A stretch of DNA of 64,000 nt from Haemonchus contortus (lineage: Eukaryota > Nematoda > Chromadorea > Rhabditida > Trichostrongylidae), in NCBI GenBank assembly GCA_000469685.2, contig LS997563.1, forward strand, positions 12,471,940-12,535,939. Direction: 5' to 3'. Positions 33,412-44,400 of the stretch are shown here, piece after piece. Under the pieces are notes generated by a model. The model searched no databases. It was not told the DNA's origin and saw only the letters and a program-made list of their open reading frames with translations. How positions within the stretch are numbered: the first letter of the stretch is position 1; each line of letters opens with the position of its first letter. The position numbers were made by a program, and so were the translations under genes.

Positions 33412-36392
33412 TATATGTGTATATATACATATATGCACAGAGATACACACACCAACAAACAACAGACACATTATGCGTGCTATATACGTGTAGTAGGATA
33501 GTTTAGGTGAGGTGATAGAAATCAGATCCTACAAATAACCTTCTTTTCTATTTCTCGTAGCATTTCGAGCTAAGGACAACATCATCTTTTTTATACGAGA
33601 GCTCCACTCAGATCGCACTTTCTGTCAGCAGCTGGAAAAATATTCTGAACTTTGCTATGACCTCATAACTAAACCGTTGTATTTTGTTTAGTAGAGCATC
33701 GGTCCCTCCATCGGTGAGTTGTGTGTGAATACCTTTTCGTAGTCCGATTTGAAATCTGTGCATAATTGTTAACTGCTATGTAGCTTTTACACTTTCCCAT
33801 CTCCTTTACTACGCCCCGTACCCTTACTACGCCCCGTCCTCGGCCTTTGCTTCATCATCCACCCCTTTAACGAACGTCTACTCAGCTGGTTTCCTCATAC
33901 TGCGATGTATGTGTAAATATTTATGGATTTCTGGTTTCCACGGAGAAAAAGCTTATCGGAACCAGATTCTCTAAGCATCTTCTTGCGAATTATAGTGCTG
34001 TCTAGAGGATAAGTCTCTGATTATTCTCATTTCTGGATCGCGCTCACTTGCTCGACTTACATTTAGAAACGTAGTAGCCGCTTGAATGCGTATGTGGCCT
34101 ATAGAATGGTTGCGTCGGCTAGCTGCCCAGAGTTTATTACCAATCAACCGAAACCGGAAGGATAAGGGCTGCTCGGCCTGGATCATAAAGCAGTACGACT
34201 TTAAAGCAAGTTCGAGACTGTAATCATACGCCTATAAGTATTCCGACCTTTTGAGCTGGAATAGTATGAGCCGTTTATATAGATGAATAATCTGTTATTC
34301 ACTGAATCTCCACCTATAAATCTCTTCGATGGGATTGTTCTGAGACCAATCAGCTCAGTTCCCGCTTTAAGTTCTACCTGAAATTACGAAATATTATTTA
34401 CCCTATCATCCAGGCCTCGTCTTTGAATTGAGAATGCGAGGCATTTGCCTGGGAATGAGGTCATCTGATAACTAAACTCATCAACTGCAACAAGAACCCT
34501 ATGAAATCTCTGATCTTCGGACATAAAGTTGAGCTTCAAGATAGGTAGTTCGAGAATGAAAGCAGAAAGCTGTCTAGGGAAACAGCCCAAGTTTTTCCCA
34601 GGGTTCTATTCAGAGGCGATTTTGAAGTTGAAGGCTTAGGATAATGTGCCAAAAAAAGTACAGTGACGGAACCTATCCTTGTTTTTGAGCGCTTGGAGAC
34701 GTTAGTGTCATTACCCTGAATTCTTTCATTTCCATGGCGCTAGAACTGGATCCGTCAGAAAGTCATAAGGCAAAAGTAACCTTGAAAAAGCGAGCTGGCC
34801 GATGTTATGGGCTTCTCTTGACTTCTCAACGTAACAACCGCTGAAGCAATGTTTTGCTGCCTCTGTAGCTCCAGGTTCCCTGACCTAAGAGTACGACACC
34901 ATAGCTACTTCTTTGCCTGTGTATTTAATTTACTGATGCTGACAACAAAAATATCGGTGATAAAAAAGTATTTCTCGTAAATCTAGCTTGCATTTTACTT
35001 TTTTCCTGCAGACTCGGCTTATGCGCAAGCTGCAGATTATGTGCTTCCAGAAGAAGTTTTCGCTGACCTTCTGCTAATTTCGAGGAAAGATAGAGTTGTT
35101 TGATGACATAGAGATGATGCTGCATCATGCAGTTTTTCGACAAATTATGACTAGGATGGCGTAAAATTAGGAAAGTCTGTTAAAAGTGAAAAATCTGGCA
35201 AGAGCCCTAGGGTGGACTATGAGAAAAATTGGGAAGGGGGTATTTATTCCACAAATCCTTGCTTACAATGATTTCCTTTGAAAATCCTTGAGATTACCCA
35301 ATTTTCTTTGTTTCTTTGTTCTTTGTTTTTTTGTTCTTTGAATTTAATCGTAGTGTAAGCACTATTTTTTTCTATTTTCACGTATTTAGTTATACAGTTC
35401 GCACATTCACTGTTCAAAATAAAAGCTTTAGTTTGAAAGCATCCGAATAAATGTGAGAGATCGACTGGCGAGAGGATTTGAGAAGACTCAGTGCACATGG
35501 CTAGTTTTAAAAACTCTCCTGAAAAAGTCGAATCGCCCATCTGGCTATCGTATGTGTGAAGAATGATGGTATACTCGTGATTTAAACTTGAGTTTGAGAG
35601 AAGTAACACCTTGGTTTGGCGTTGTCATCTCATTCCGAAGATCCGAACGAAGTCTCCCTTCGATCCTCCCATTGTGAGTTTATTGCCATTGAATAGGCAT
35701 GTCGGGAAGAACAGAAACCCGACCTGCACATTAGCTGGCTCCATTGTGTGCGAGCTGTTTGTTCTACAGCGCTTTGGTGCCCATTCTTTATTCATCTCTT
35801 TAGTCCCTGGCTTAGCTCTTGCGAAGTTTTTTTTAATATTTCTTTCCCGAGTATCGATATTAATGTTGTTTACTCATTTTCGTAACTTGCTATTCATCGT
35901 AATCCAACTTGCTCTGGACATGAGTGGAGGGGAAATCATTGATTCCAAGGGATGCCATCGGCCTCCCACATTCCCCAACTTCTAAAATTAATTTAATCCG
36001 CAAAATCCTTATTCTTTTTTACCCAGAACTCATAGAAACTTCAGAGGTTGCCTTGGCTGTAATTCGAACCGCTGTTTTCTGGACAATTCGCTGTCCATTA
36101 CATCGCCAAGACTAGCTTTCATGTGCTCCAACTGTTTGTTTACCAAAGCTTTTCAGTTCCCGTCCGTATCACGCGATAAACCGGTTGACAAAATCGTTCT
36201 GTTCCTTGTTTTGTTGTTCTATTTCCTGATGCATGAATTTCATTTCTCAAACAGCGTTCAGAAAAATTTATGGTTTGAGAAGTTACAAATTTGCTCACAT
36301 TTAGTGTCTTTTCCCTATGCATTTCCATTGCCCATCTCTCCACCCATATTGCTAGCTGATTTCATGACGTGGGAAAGCAAAACATTCCGTCG
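33412..36392. other. Mostly non-coding; weak coding-like stretches on the minus strand
   Basis: Several open frames on the minus strand read like protein (for example at 34950-35143 and 35244-35609) but could not be joined by credible introns. A T-rich low-complexity run lies at about 35290-35345. A SINE relic is listed separately. Confidence 0.35.
34031..34150 (-). repeat. SINE copy (diverged, minus strand)
   Basis: On the minus strand GTTGATTGGTAATAAACTC, TCTATAGGCCACATACGCAT and TTTCTAAATGTAAGTCGAGC align with the SINE body GTTGATTGGTACCAGTCTCG, TGTATAGGCCACATACCCAT and TTCTGAATGCAAGTCGGATG. Confidence 0.55.
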
Positions 36393-36801
36393 TCAGAGGC
36401 CCGCCTCATCGATCGCCCCCGTTTTCGAGGTGCATATCGATTCATTTTCGAGGTCGGAAAATCTGTTGTCATCGGGAGGAGCACTCTGTTCAAACACACT
36501 ATCATGATTCAATTCAATTTCCTGTCGTCTAGAAGCATGTAGAGTCGTTTCGGAAAAAGCCTCCTATTTTGTTTCATTTTTTTTTATCTGGACCACCGCA
36601 AATTATCATTGAGCCTCCACGACCATCAGATCAGATTCCACTGCTGGTTGACATTGAAATCGTTTGAAAAATCTTCCAAAGGATCCTCGAAGGCCATGTT
36701 TTCCTTGAAAAGAGAGGGTTTGAGTGGGAATCGATTAAAATGTGGCATCATTGTGGTATTGATACCACCGTGGGGAGGGTTGCATATGCCTCCCAAGTGG
36801 T
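36393..36801 (-). CDS. Candidate two-exon coding segment, unidentified
   Basis: On the minus strand an exon-like block 36653-36801 follows a CTCAAACAG acceptor and reads HLGGICNPPHGGINTTMM, later MAFEDPLEDFSNDFN. A weak donor (GTCAAC) and an acceptor AAAATAG lead to block 36393-36563, which contains HDSVFEQSAPPDDNRFSDLE and ends at a stop. The join keeps frame and the 89-base intron is a normal size, but the donor is poor. Acidic, low-complexity C terminus; no family recognised. Confidence 0.25.
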
Positions 36802-37477
36802 CTGTTTGAGTTTATGTAAAGGTTTTTTACTGACGTCTTTTTAGAAGGGCCGGAAGTGAAACCCTGGTTCGTAGCAGTACTCAACAGTGTAAATAGATAG
36901 CGTGATAAAAAATGTAATGTGAAATCGCAATGATCCATTTCGTAGCGTTCTCGAGCGGCCCAACGGCAGAGAACCTCCCATGAGGCAAAGGTTGTCAATG
37001 AATACAATACCCCATTCTGGAGCCTGTAGGAATTTTGAACGAACTGAAAATTTCTCTGTGGAACTACAGTTCCGCTCCTTCACTGACTCACAACCATCTT
37101 CAAGCGTCACACTGATCAATTTGTCGTCTTTCCTTCTCATATGGAATTACTGATCGTATCTTTTCCTCGAACTTTATTGAACGGATCTGATTTTCGTTCC
37201 ATGTTGCAGTCCGCTTTTTCCCAAGTCTTCGAGTGATATACTAATTATAATTAAACGAATGATGTATTTATTATAGTTATTAATTAAACTCGCCTAACAT
37301 TCGCCAGGGGGTGATACGTTTTTTGAATACTGTGCAAATAGTCTCGAATTGCTTCAGACCTCTGAAGAAGACGAGAAAGTCGAAACGTTAGGCCGTTGAT
37401 CATTAAATTGCTCCACCTAACAACCTCGCACGGCATGAGAATATTGTAATCATACTAACTATTGTTTTTATATCAGT
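36802..37477. other. Mixed; one minus-strand open frame and a hammerhead-like motif
   Basis: A 99-codon minus-strand frame at 36841-37140 ends in a hydrophobic stretch, without splice support. A hammerhead-ribozyme-like core lies at 37362-37396 (see findings). Confidence 0.3.
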
Positions 37478-37738
37478 GGCGCAGGTGGGTGCAGTGGCAA
37501 GTGGCTTACTATTTTACACACATGGTCAGTAGTTCGAATCTCCGCTCTATATCTACATAGGCCAACCAACTCTTCCATTCCTTCGGGGTCGGTTAATTGG
37601 TACCAGATTTGTCTGGCAGGACAAAAGCATTGAATTGTACATCTGCTGGCCATCGCGAGTCATTGTATAGGCCACATTCCCATTCAATGGGAATGGGAGT
37701 CGAATGCGGGAGTGCAAACGGGATTGGTTAACACCAAC
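37478..37738 (+). repeat. tRNA-derived SINE, full-length-like copy
   Basis: The head contains GGGTGCAGTGGCAAGTGGC and a B-box-like AGTTCGAATCTCC (about 37531). The shared body follows: GTCGGTTAATTGGTACCAG, TGGCCATCGCGAGTCATTG, TATAGGCCACAT and an end GGGATTGGTTAACACCAA. Confidence 0.75.
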
Positions 37739-38841
37739 AGGCTTTATCCGTCTTTTTATCATAATTTTGCTTTGCTGTTAAAAGTATTCCTCTGAATTCA
37801 TGATATCCCTGTGTAAAATGCTTTGTAAACGATTCAGCTCAGAAACTCAGAAAAAGCCAGTGGATCTTAGGCGCTTTCTACAGTGATTTGGGTTCCTTGA
37901 CCTGCCTCATCCCAACGCCTTCCATATCAATTTTCCTATTTTACTTTGCGAGGAAGGGCATTTTGTCTTTCGCTCGCAAAGGGAAAGAAGAGAAACACTG
38001 CTACGAGGAATTCCGAGGCAGCATGACAATGCCGACTCCCACACCTCCCCCCTTTCAATTGCGCTCGAAAACGCCGCTTTACGCCCAAGTTGCCATTGTA
38101 AAATCTACCCTTCCAGCCGTTTTTCGAAGAGCACCTGTGGCAAAGCTTGAACGAACTCGTAGATGATCGTGTTTTCTCCTTCGAAGACCCATTCTGGATC
38201 CCATAGTAGAAGAACCCTTTTCCGACCATTCAGGATGTAAAACGACAGTTATCAGACTGAATTCATGATCCTTAAGTTGTGATGGTGTGGGCACTGAAAC
38301 AAGGTCTTCTTCAAAAGCAACATTAGACTATTCGCGACAACTAATGGAAATATTCTGATTCGCTATGTCGTTTTGATTGACTGACTGTTTTGATTGATTG
38401 GCTAGATGAGTGAATGTTACAAACAAGAACTTTTGATAGCACCTATGCTATGGCTTGGTTCGCGTCGAAAATGCGATCATTATCTATGAATAAACGTGTT
38501 ATACTTTCAAGGCCATTCTTGACTTACCATTATGGAAATGAATCGAAAGACGAAGGAAAGTGTGAAAGGAATTCGTTCCTTGCCATCGCCTAGTACGTAG
38601 ATGGTGAACTTAGGTAACTTCGCTTAGCTAGGTTAGTCTTCGGTTTGTTCTGGATTAGTCCACTGGATACCTAGAAGTTCGACAGTAACTGTAGATCATC
38701 TTCATGAATATCCCGTATTCTTTATTGTCCACTGGCGAAGTGAGGTGCAAGAATGTAATCATAAAAGTTTGGGATGAAGTTTTTTGGTGTCAATCGATCC
38801 CGTCTGAAGGGATGCGCCCCGTAGGGCGTAATGAGTGCGTA

Positions 38842-38858
38842 GGGGGGGGGGGGGGGGG
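38842..38858. repeat. Poly-G run (17 G)
   Basis: An uninterrupted run of 17 G abuts the 3' end of a minus-strand SINE copy. Its length is likely to be variable or mis-assembled. Confidence 0.85.
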
Positions 38859-38859
38859 C

Positions 38860-39030
38860 TATGACTCGCGATTGCCAGCCGATGTACAAGTCATTGCCTC
38901 GCAGACGAGTCGGGTGCCAAGTAGCCGACCCCGGAGAAACGAAAGGCGTGGTTGATCCGGGTCAATATCGTTTCGGAATTCGAACCCATGACCATGTGTG
39001 CGTGACAAGGCGCTACTTGCCACCACACCG
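38860..39030 (-). repeat. tRNA-derived SINE copy (minus strand)
   Basis: Read on the minus strand: head GGTGTGGTGGCAAGTAGCGC, B-box GGGTTCGAATTCC (about 38975), then GGGGTCGGCTACTTGGCACC and AATGACTTGTACATCGGCTG. The 3' part is replaced by the poly-G run. Confidence 0.75.
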
Positions 39031-40508
39031 TTTCCGCCTTCTTTGTGAACACATTTACAGGAAATAGGCGTAACAGTTTATCGTCAGTTTTTTGGTTATC
39101 GTCATAATTTAGCGCTGTTATCGTGCTTTGAACTGGTGTCAAATAACTTCCTAAAAGCGCACGTGAATGTTTTGAAAGCTTTACACGCTTTACATTCACA
39201 ACTTTCATCCTTTTTCTACTATCGATTGTAACCCTTTTTTCCATTCCTTTTAGAATCATCGGCCAGTACTCGTTTAATAATGCCATCACAGTTTCAGTAT
39301 TTATTTCCAGATTTCTCCTCTTCTGTACCTTGCTTATTTTGTAACAATATGCTCAGACATTTTATTTAGTTATTTATTCATTCATTCATTTGTTAATTCC
39401 ATCTGCTTCCCAAATTAATTTAGTAGACTGAGTTGCAGTATGCTTTCGGTGAAGGGGAGGGTCATATGAAAATTGAATTTGTTTGTGGTAAGAATGAAAC
39501 TGTGAGACAACTGTGGAACTCTGTAATCCTCTTAACCCGAAAATCCTCTACAGAAGGTTTGAAATGGATGTTTAGGTCACCTGGCTAGCTCATTCTAATT
39601 TTTCGCTTTTCTCATCAATCTGGTCAAAGAAGTTATCAATAATACCAACTCCTCGTCACTATGGGTGGGTGTGGAAAGGAACCACTATCACTATCGACCT
39701 CGACTTCGACTTCCACCTGCTGCTCTCTCATATAGTGCGGGTTCTTCACCAAACACTCGGATTACATGAGAAAAGATTCGCAGTCGATTTGAAATTCGAA
39801 CGTATTATGCGCTTCGATTCGGAGCTTTACTTTCTGGTCAGCACTTTTAAGCAAAATTATTATCATTACCGAAGAAGTTATTAATAGTTCACGTCTGCAT
39901 TTGAATTGTTGTAATTGAATGCTTGATATTGATTCCTGCAGTTCATTTCCTACACTTGAAAAAGCGTAATAAATTCCGGAAAGTGTATTGCTTACCCTTA
40001 CCTTCTCTCATTTACCCACTTGTGGGTTCCCAGATATCGGTCTTTTTCTAGCTCTTTCAGAAATATCGAGGCCTCTGCGTTACTGCGATAGTTTCCGGAG
40101 TCGAGGTATCTCCACATAGATGCGAGAGGGCTGAACAGTATTCAATGGAACTGACCCTGTTTCGTAGTGGCAGTTAGGCTACGCACACTAACGAGTTCTT
40201 TGAAATAAAAATTTTTTATGGGAGCTCCACCACAACTGTATGAAGCCCTATAGGCTGTGATGGATTCGGTCTTGAATTTATAAGGAAATTACAGCGTGAG
40301 GACGCTCCACCTCCCCGAGTTTCTCCCCCTTGTTCCGTTCGTTGACCCATTCTTCAGTTCAGCTCATTTTCCCGATGTTTTGGCTGTTTCGAAGCCATAC
40401 TATTATAGAAAGTTTCGCTATTCCATGTGGATATGTACCTTGCCCTTCAGCAGCTAATACTTCTTATATATTTCGAAAAATCACGTTTTTTTTCTATCGA
40501 ATTTTTAT

Positions 40509-40781
40509 GGAGGTGGTGTTGTGGTTAGTGTCGCACTATCTCACACGCATGGTCACGGGTTCGAGTCACGTATTGTTATCCGCCTAGGACAGTCATGGCT
40601 TTCATACCCCCGGGACAGGTCATTGCTACCGAAATAGCCTGGGAGGACAAGAGCTCTGACTTGTACGTCGGCTGGCCACCGCAAGTCATTGTATAGGTCA
40701 TATATGTATGCATTCAATACGCCACTACGATTCTGAATAAAAGTCGGATAAAGGGCGCAGACGGGATTAATTAACGCCAAA
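40509..40781 (+). repeat. tRNA-derived SINE, best-preserved copy
   Basis: The head has GGTGTTGTGGTTAGTGTCGC (A-box-like) and GGGTTCGAGTC (B-box). The body has GGACAAGAGCTCTGACTTG, GGCCACCGCAAGTCATTGTA and GATTCTGAATAAAAGTCGG, and the end GACGGGATTAATTAACGCCA. These two boxes are the internal RNA polymerase III promoter of tRNA-type SINEs. Confidence 0.8.
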
Positions 40782-40903
40782 TGACTTCAAGACTGCGTCA
40801 TTTAGAAAGTTTTGATTAGGCGTGAAGTATTTTTTAAGAAATCAATCCGCTCATCCTGGGCGAAGCTTCGCTAAATTTCCAATTTTTTCACGCCGTTTCT
40901 TAC

Positions 40904-41042
40904 CTTGCTTATTTTTTTCAGAACTTCGGTTGTTATCAAAATAAATCAACCATCCACGTTCCAGCATCCACGCTGGGACATGTCCGTGTTCCATGCAGAT
41001 TAATACGAAATTGTGTGCACAATCTTCCCATCTGCTAGATCC
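40904..41042 (-). CDS. Candidate internal exon, unidentified gene
   Basis: A TCTTCAATCAG acceptor before 41042 and a CAAG|GTAAGA donor at 40903 bound a 139-base block, open in phase 0 and leaving in phase 1. It encodes 46 residues including WEDCAHNFVLICMEHGH and WMLERGWLIYFDNN. No neighbouring exon was found, so this rests on splice consensus and composition only. Confidence 0.28.
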
Positions 41043-41458
41043 CTGATTGAAGATATTCTTCGAGGACGCAGTTATTAAACTATAGCGCACACAATCAAGG
41101 GTAGAGGATAAAAAGTAACAATGAAGCCTTGCCTCATATTAGACCCACACAACAATCATCTTAAACCCCATATATATATGACGCCATATACAACTGTATT
41201 AGTTGATTGAACTTTCACAATGGGAGTGAATTGGTGGGAAAATTTTCGATTATTCTAGTCAAATGAAATGTCTGCTCTCCGTCGATAGCATTCTGAGACC
41301 AGATCGCTCTTGCACGGCCTTTAAGTCTTCGAGGCTTTGAGAAATCCGTTTTTTTGGAATTTGTTCTGACGTTTTGCTATGAACTACGCTGTTTCGTTTG
41401 TCGTGTTGTGCTTCATCTGTAAGTGATAAAATTGTGTGTGATTTACCTAAAACGTCGC

Positions 41459-41466
41459 TTTTACAG
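41459..41466 (+). other. Probable spliced-leader acceptor of the TEX264 gene
   Basis: CGCTTTTACAG ends directly at the base before the start ATG (41467). A 3' splice site with no room for a 5' UTR before the ATG is the usual appearance of a trans-splice site in nematodes. Confidence 0.6.
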
Positions 41467-44400
41467 ATGTTCGAGCTAGCCTTCATCGCAGTCTGTCTTC
41501 TGATTCTGGCTTACGTAGCTTTCAAATTTGCTGTTAGTGGATTTTTCAGCAATATTCAGGTATGCGATCCATTATCATTTTTTTTGCTGATTTGTTTGAT
41601 TTATTTTTATTACTTCGTTCGACCATTTACTGAAGTATGGTCTAATTTTTTTTGCCACGAGTTTTATGTGCTCAGAGGTCATTAAAAATGAGGGGCTGTT
41701 CGAGAAACATAGTATCTTGAATATTGGAGTAGTCTGATATGATAAAGGTATGTTAACGAAAAAAAATCAAAAGAAAAAGATGAGAATGCGAACGTTGAAC
41801 GGTAAAAAAAGATGAACTGAAAAGGGATGAAGAGCTGTGCCAAAATTAATGGGGGATGAGAAACAGAAATAGACAAAATTGGCATTCAATCTGTTTTATA
41901 TAAGAGTAGAAAATAAGGATGACGTAAAAAGAAGGGAATGAAAAAAGAGCTGGAAGGCAGTCGCCGCAGCCTTATGTTGCTGGAGCGGAGCTATGAGCTA
42001 GAACATTCGGGCAAAAGCGGAGGCAACATGTAGCGCTTGTTCTTATCCTATAACGTGGGTGCTTACCAGGGAGGGGTAGTCTACTTATCTTGGAACTTTG
42101 AATTCAGACCCAGATAAATCGATAGAGTTCTGAATGCTGTTTCTGAAAATGGAGATCAAAACTGCAAAATGGTTCTCCTTAAAAAGTTATGAGGGCCCGA
42201 ATTTTGCTCGACAGTAGTATCAATTGGAAATGCGAACTCGTCGCTCCCATATCAAACGCCCACGTGACTTAGAGGTAGTGGTCTCGCTTCGTGGGCGCGA
42301 AATGAGGGGTCCCTCCCCGTCATTGCCCGCACTTTTGCAAAGTGTTTCTTCATTTTATCAAAGGTTCTCTAAACGTTTTCTGACATTTCTTTAGACAGTT
42401 GCTACTACTGTCGAGCAAAATTCGGGCCCCCATAACTTCTTAAGGAGAACCATTTTGCAGTTTTGATTTCCATTTTCGTAAATAGCATTCAAATTTCTAT
42501 CGATTTATCTGGATCTGAATTCAAAGTTCCAAGATAAGTAGACTACCCCTCTCTGGTTAGACTAAAAATAATCGAGTGAAAGTGGTGTGATAGCCCACTG
42601 AATGGCAACATTCGTATGTTACAAATACTATTTTGGAATGGTTTCTCAAAATTCTTCTCCATGTAAACACCCATTCGAGTAGCAGAACTGTTCCACAACT
42701 TGGAGTCAAAGGAACGTTTCTTCCCGAAATGCTCAGTTGATGACTTTTCCTGATAAGAATTGTTTTAAATGCTTTTTGAGGTTTTCCACTAGGATGAACG
42801 TGTGGCTTCCAAGGCAGCGTTGGGACATTTTCGGGTCGTCGAAAGACGAGATTCCCAAACGGTCTTGCCTGACGTACACACCCAAATGTGGCCGTGTTAT
42901 GACAAACTTGTTAGGGCTGCATCACTCACAATTAAGCGTTACCACCTACGAACTGTACGCTTTCGTGGGAGACATCCAGTCGGGTACAACCACACAATCT
43001 CGTACAACCCCTCTTTCCTACTACCTTTTTCAAGCTCTATAACTCTTGAAATCCGCCGATTTTTACGCTTTCTATTCGCGATTTTTGCGCTACTCTGCTC
43101 GAAATTGTGGTTATTCATGCCTTTGAGGGCTCACAAATCAAACACTTCCTTTCTGATCGCGATATATGAATTTTATGAAGCCCTTTTTTCGAATCGCTCT
43201 TCTTTTTTTTTTGACTATCATTGATATTTTCACCGAAGCTATACTATTTTTAGCCTTCTGTCACGGAAAGTCCTAAATACTTGGGCAAATCGCTTACAGT
43301 CTATTACAAGCACCATATCGGGGCGTACTCTGGTGTCAGTACGATATTCAAAGAAGTACGTTGCTGAAGTTGTTCACGTTGTTTCTACACTAGAGTATTT
43401 GTAACAAAGTATTATCAGTAAGAGTGTTAATCTGAAAATTGGATCAGTGAATATTCTACTTCAGGTTCGCGAACTTTTGCCTTCAGGAGCGACGACTTTC
43501 GGCATTTATTATGACAATCCAAGGGTGAGAATTATCATAAAATTTTTCAAATGTTATATTTTTTCTAAGGGTGAATGTAAGGAACTATTCGTCCCTTCAG
43601 CGTAAAGGGAACATCGGGTATCAAAGTGTTCGTCATAAACATCGTTAGTTAGGTTTAACTTTAGGTCGACCTTCCCACAAGCGCTATCAAATTAGGTCAG
43701 CATTCGTTCCGCATGCTTACCGTTCGGTATTACAAATACGATGTCGTCGGCCAAGCGGTGGTGCTGTCGTTCGCTCCAAGGCTCCAACAACTGCGTCCGT
43801 CTTGATAGTTCTGAAAGCTTTATTTCAGATCGATGAACCTCAGACACAACACTCTGTGCTCTCAACAATACCCAAAGGGTCTTGAGTCGGTGTGTCATTG
43901 GTTGTGAACCCTGACGAAATTCTGCTTGCTCGCGTGGCTTTCATTTATCTAGTATACTGTCCGTCCTGTTAGGATGACTTACAGACAGGAGACAGATTTG
44001 ACAGTAGCTGCCATTACCTTCTGGATCTCTTCTTACACAGCGACATAGTCTTGCTAGTTTTCAACGGCAAGAGAACTTTCCGTTTCGCCATGTACCACGT
44101 GAAGAGCTTAGCTTGGTGAGGCTCTTGAGATGTTCTGGTTTGGTCCTACCGCGACGCGCCATACAACTCTTTATCGACGTGATAGCATGTCGAATTTTGG
44201 AAAGGAGAACTGAAGGAACAACATATCCATCGCACCTGAAGTGGCAGCTAGGTAGGTAGGCGTGGCAGTGGAAGTGATTCGAGTGGAAGTCGTAGATCAA
44301 TTTCTCCCCTCCTCTTCGGGATGTACTAACTATTCCATTATAATGAAGAAAAAAAGTCATCTTGGCCTTGTAATTTACGAAGCTCCTGCGGGCTTTACGA

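Larger units (their letters stand above)
37739..40508. other. Intergenic with one SINE; nothing else recognised
   Basis: Short open frames only. TTTATTTAGTTATTTATTCA-type low complexity at about 39361. Confidence 0.4.

Noticed and set aside
33971..34186. Minus-strand ORF with an apparent GTAAGT donor
   Set aside because: The sequence is a diverged SINE copy; the donor-like string is part of the SINE consensus (GAATGCAAGTCG).
34201..34573. Two minus-strand blocks with good splice consensus and matching phase (34402-34573 and 34201-34377)
   Set aside because: The implied intron would be only 24 bases, too short for a nematode spliceosomal intron.
36050..36120. tRNA-like segment with GGTTCGAATTAC on the minus strand
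   Set aside because: The T-arm and acceptor stem do not pair; no tRNA fold is possible.
41259..41400. Minus-strand exon-like block reading KKRISQSLEDLKAVQERSG
   Set aside because: It would require upstream exons overlapping the TEX264 start in antisense, and it has no donor; kept out for lack of support.
42254..42340. Possible tRNA gene in the foldback loop
   Set aside because: The B-box is destroyed (GGTCCCTCCCC) and no cloverleaf can be drawn; noted only as tRNA-like.
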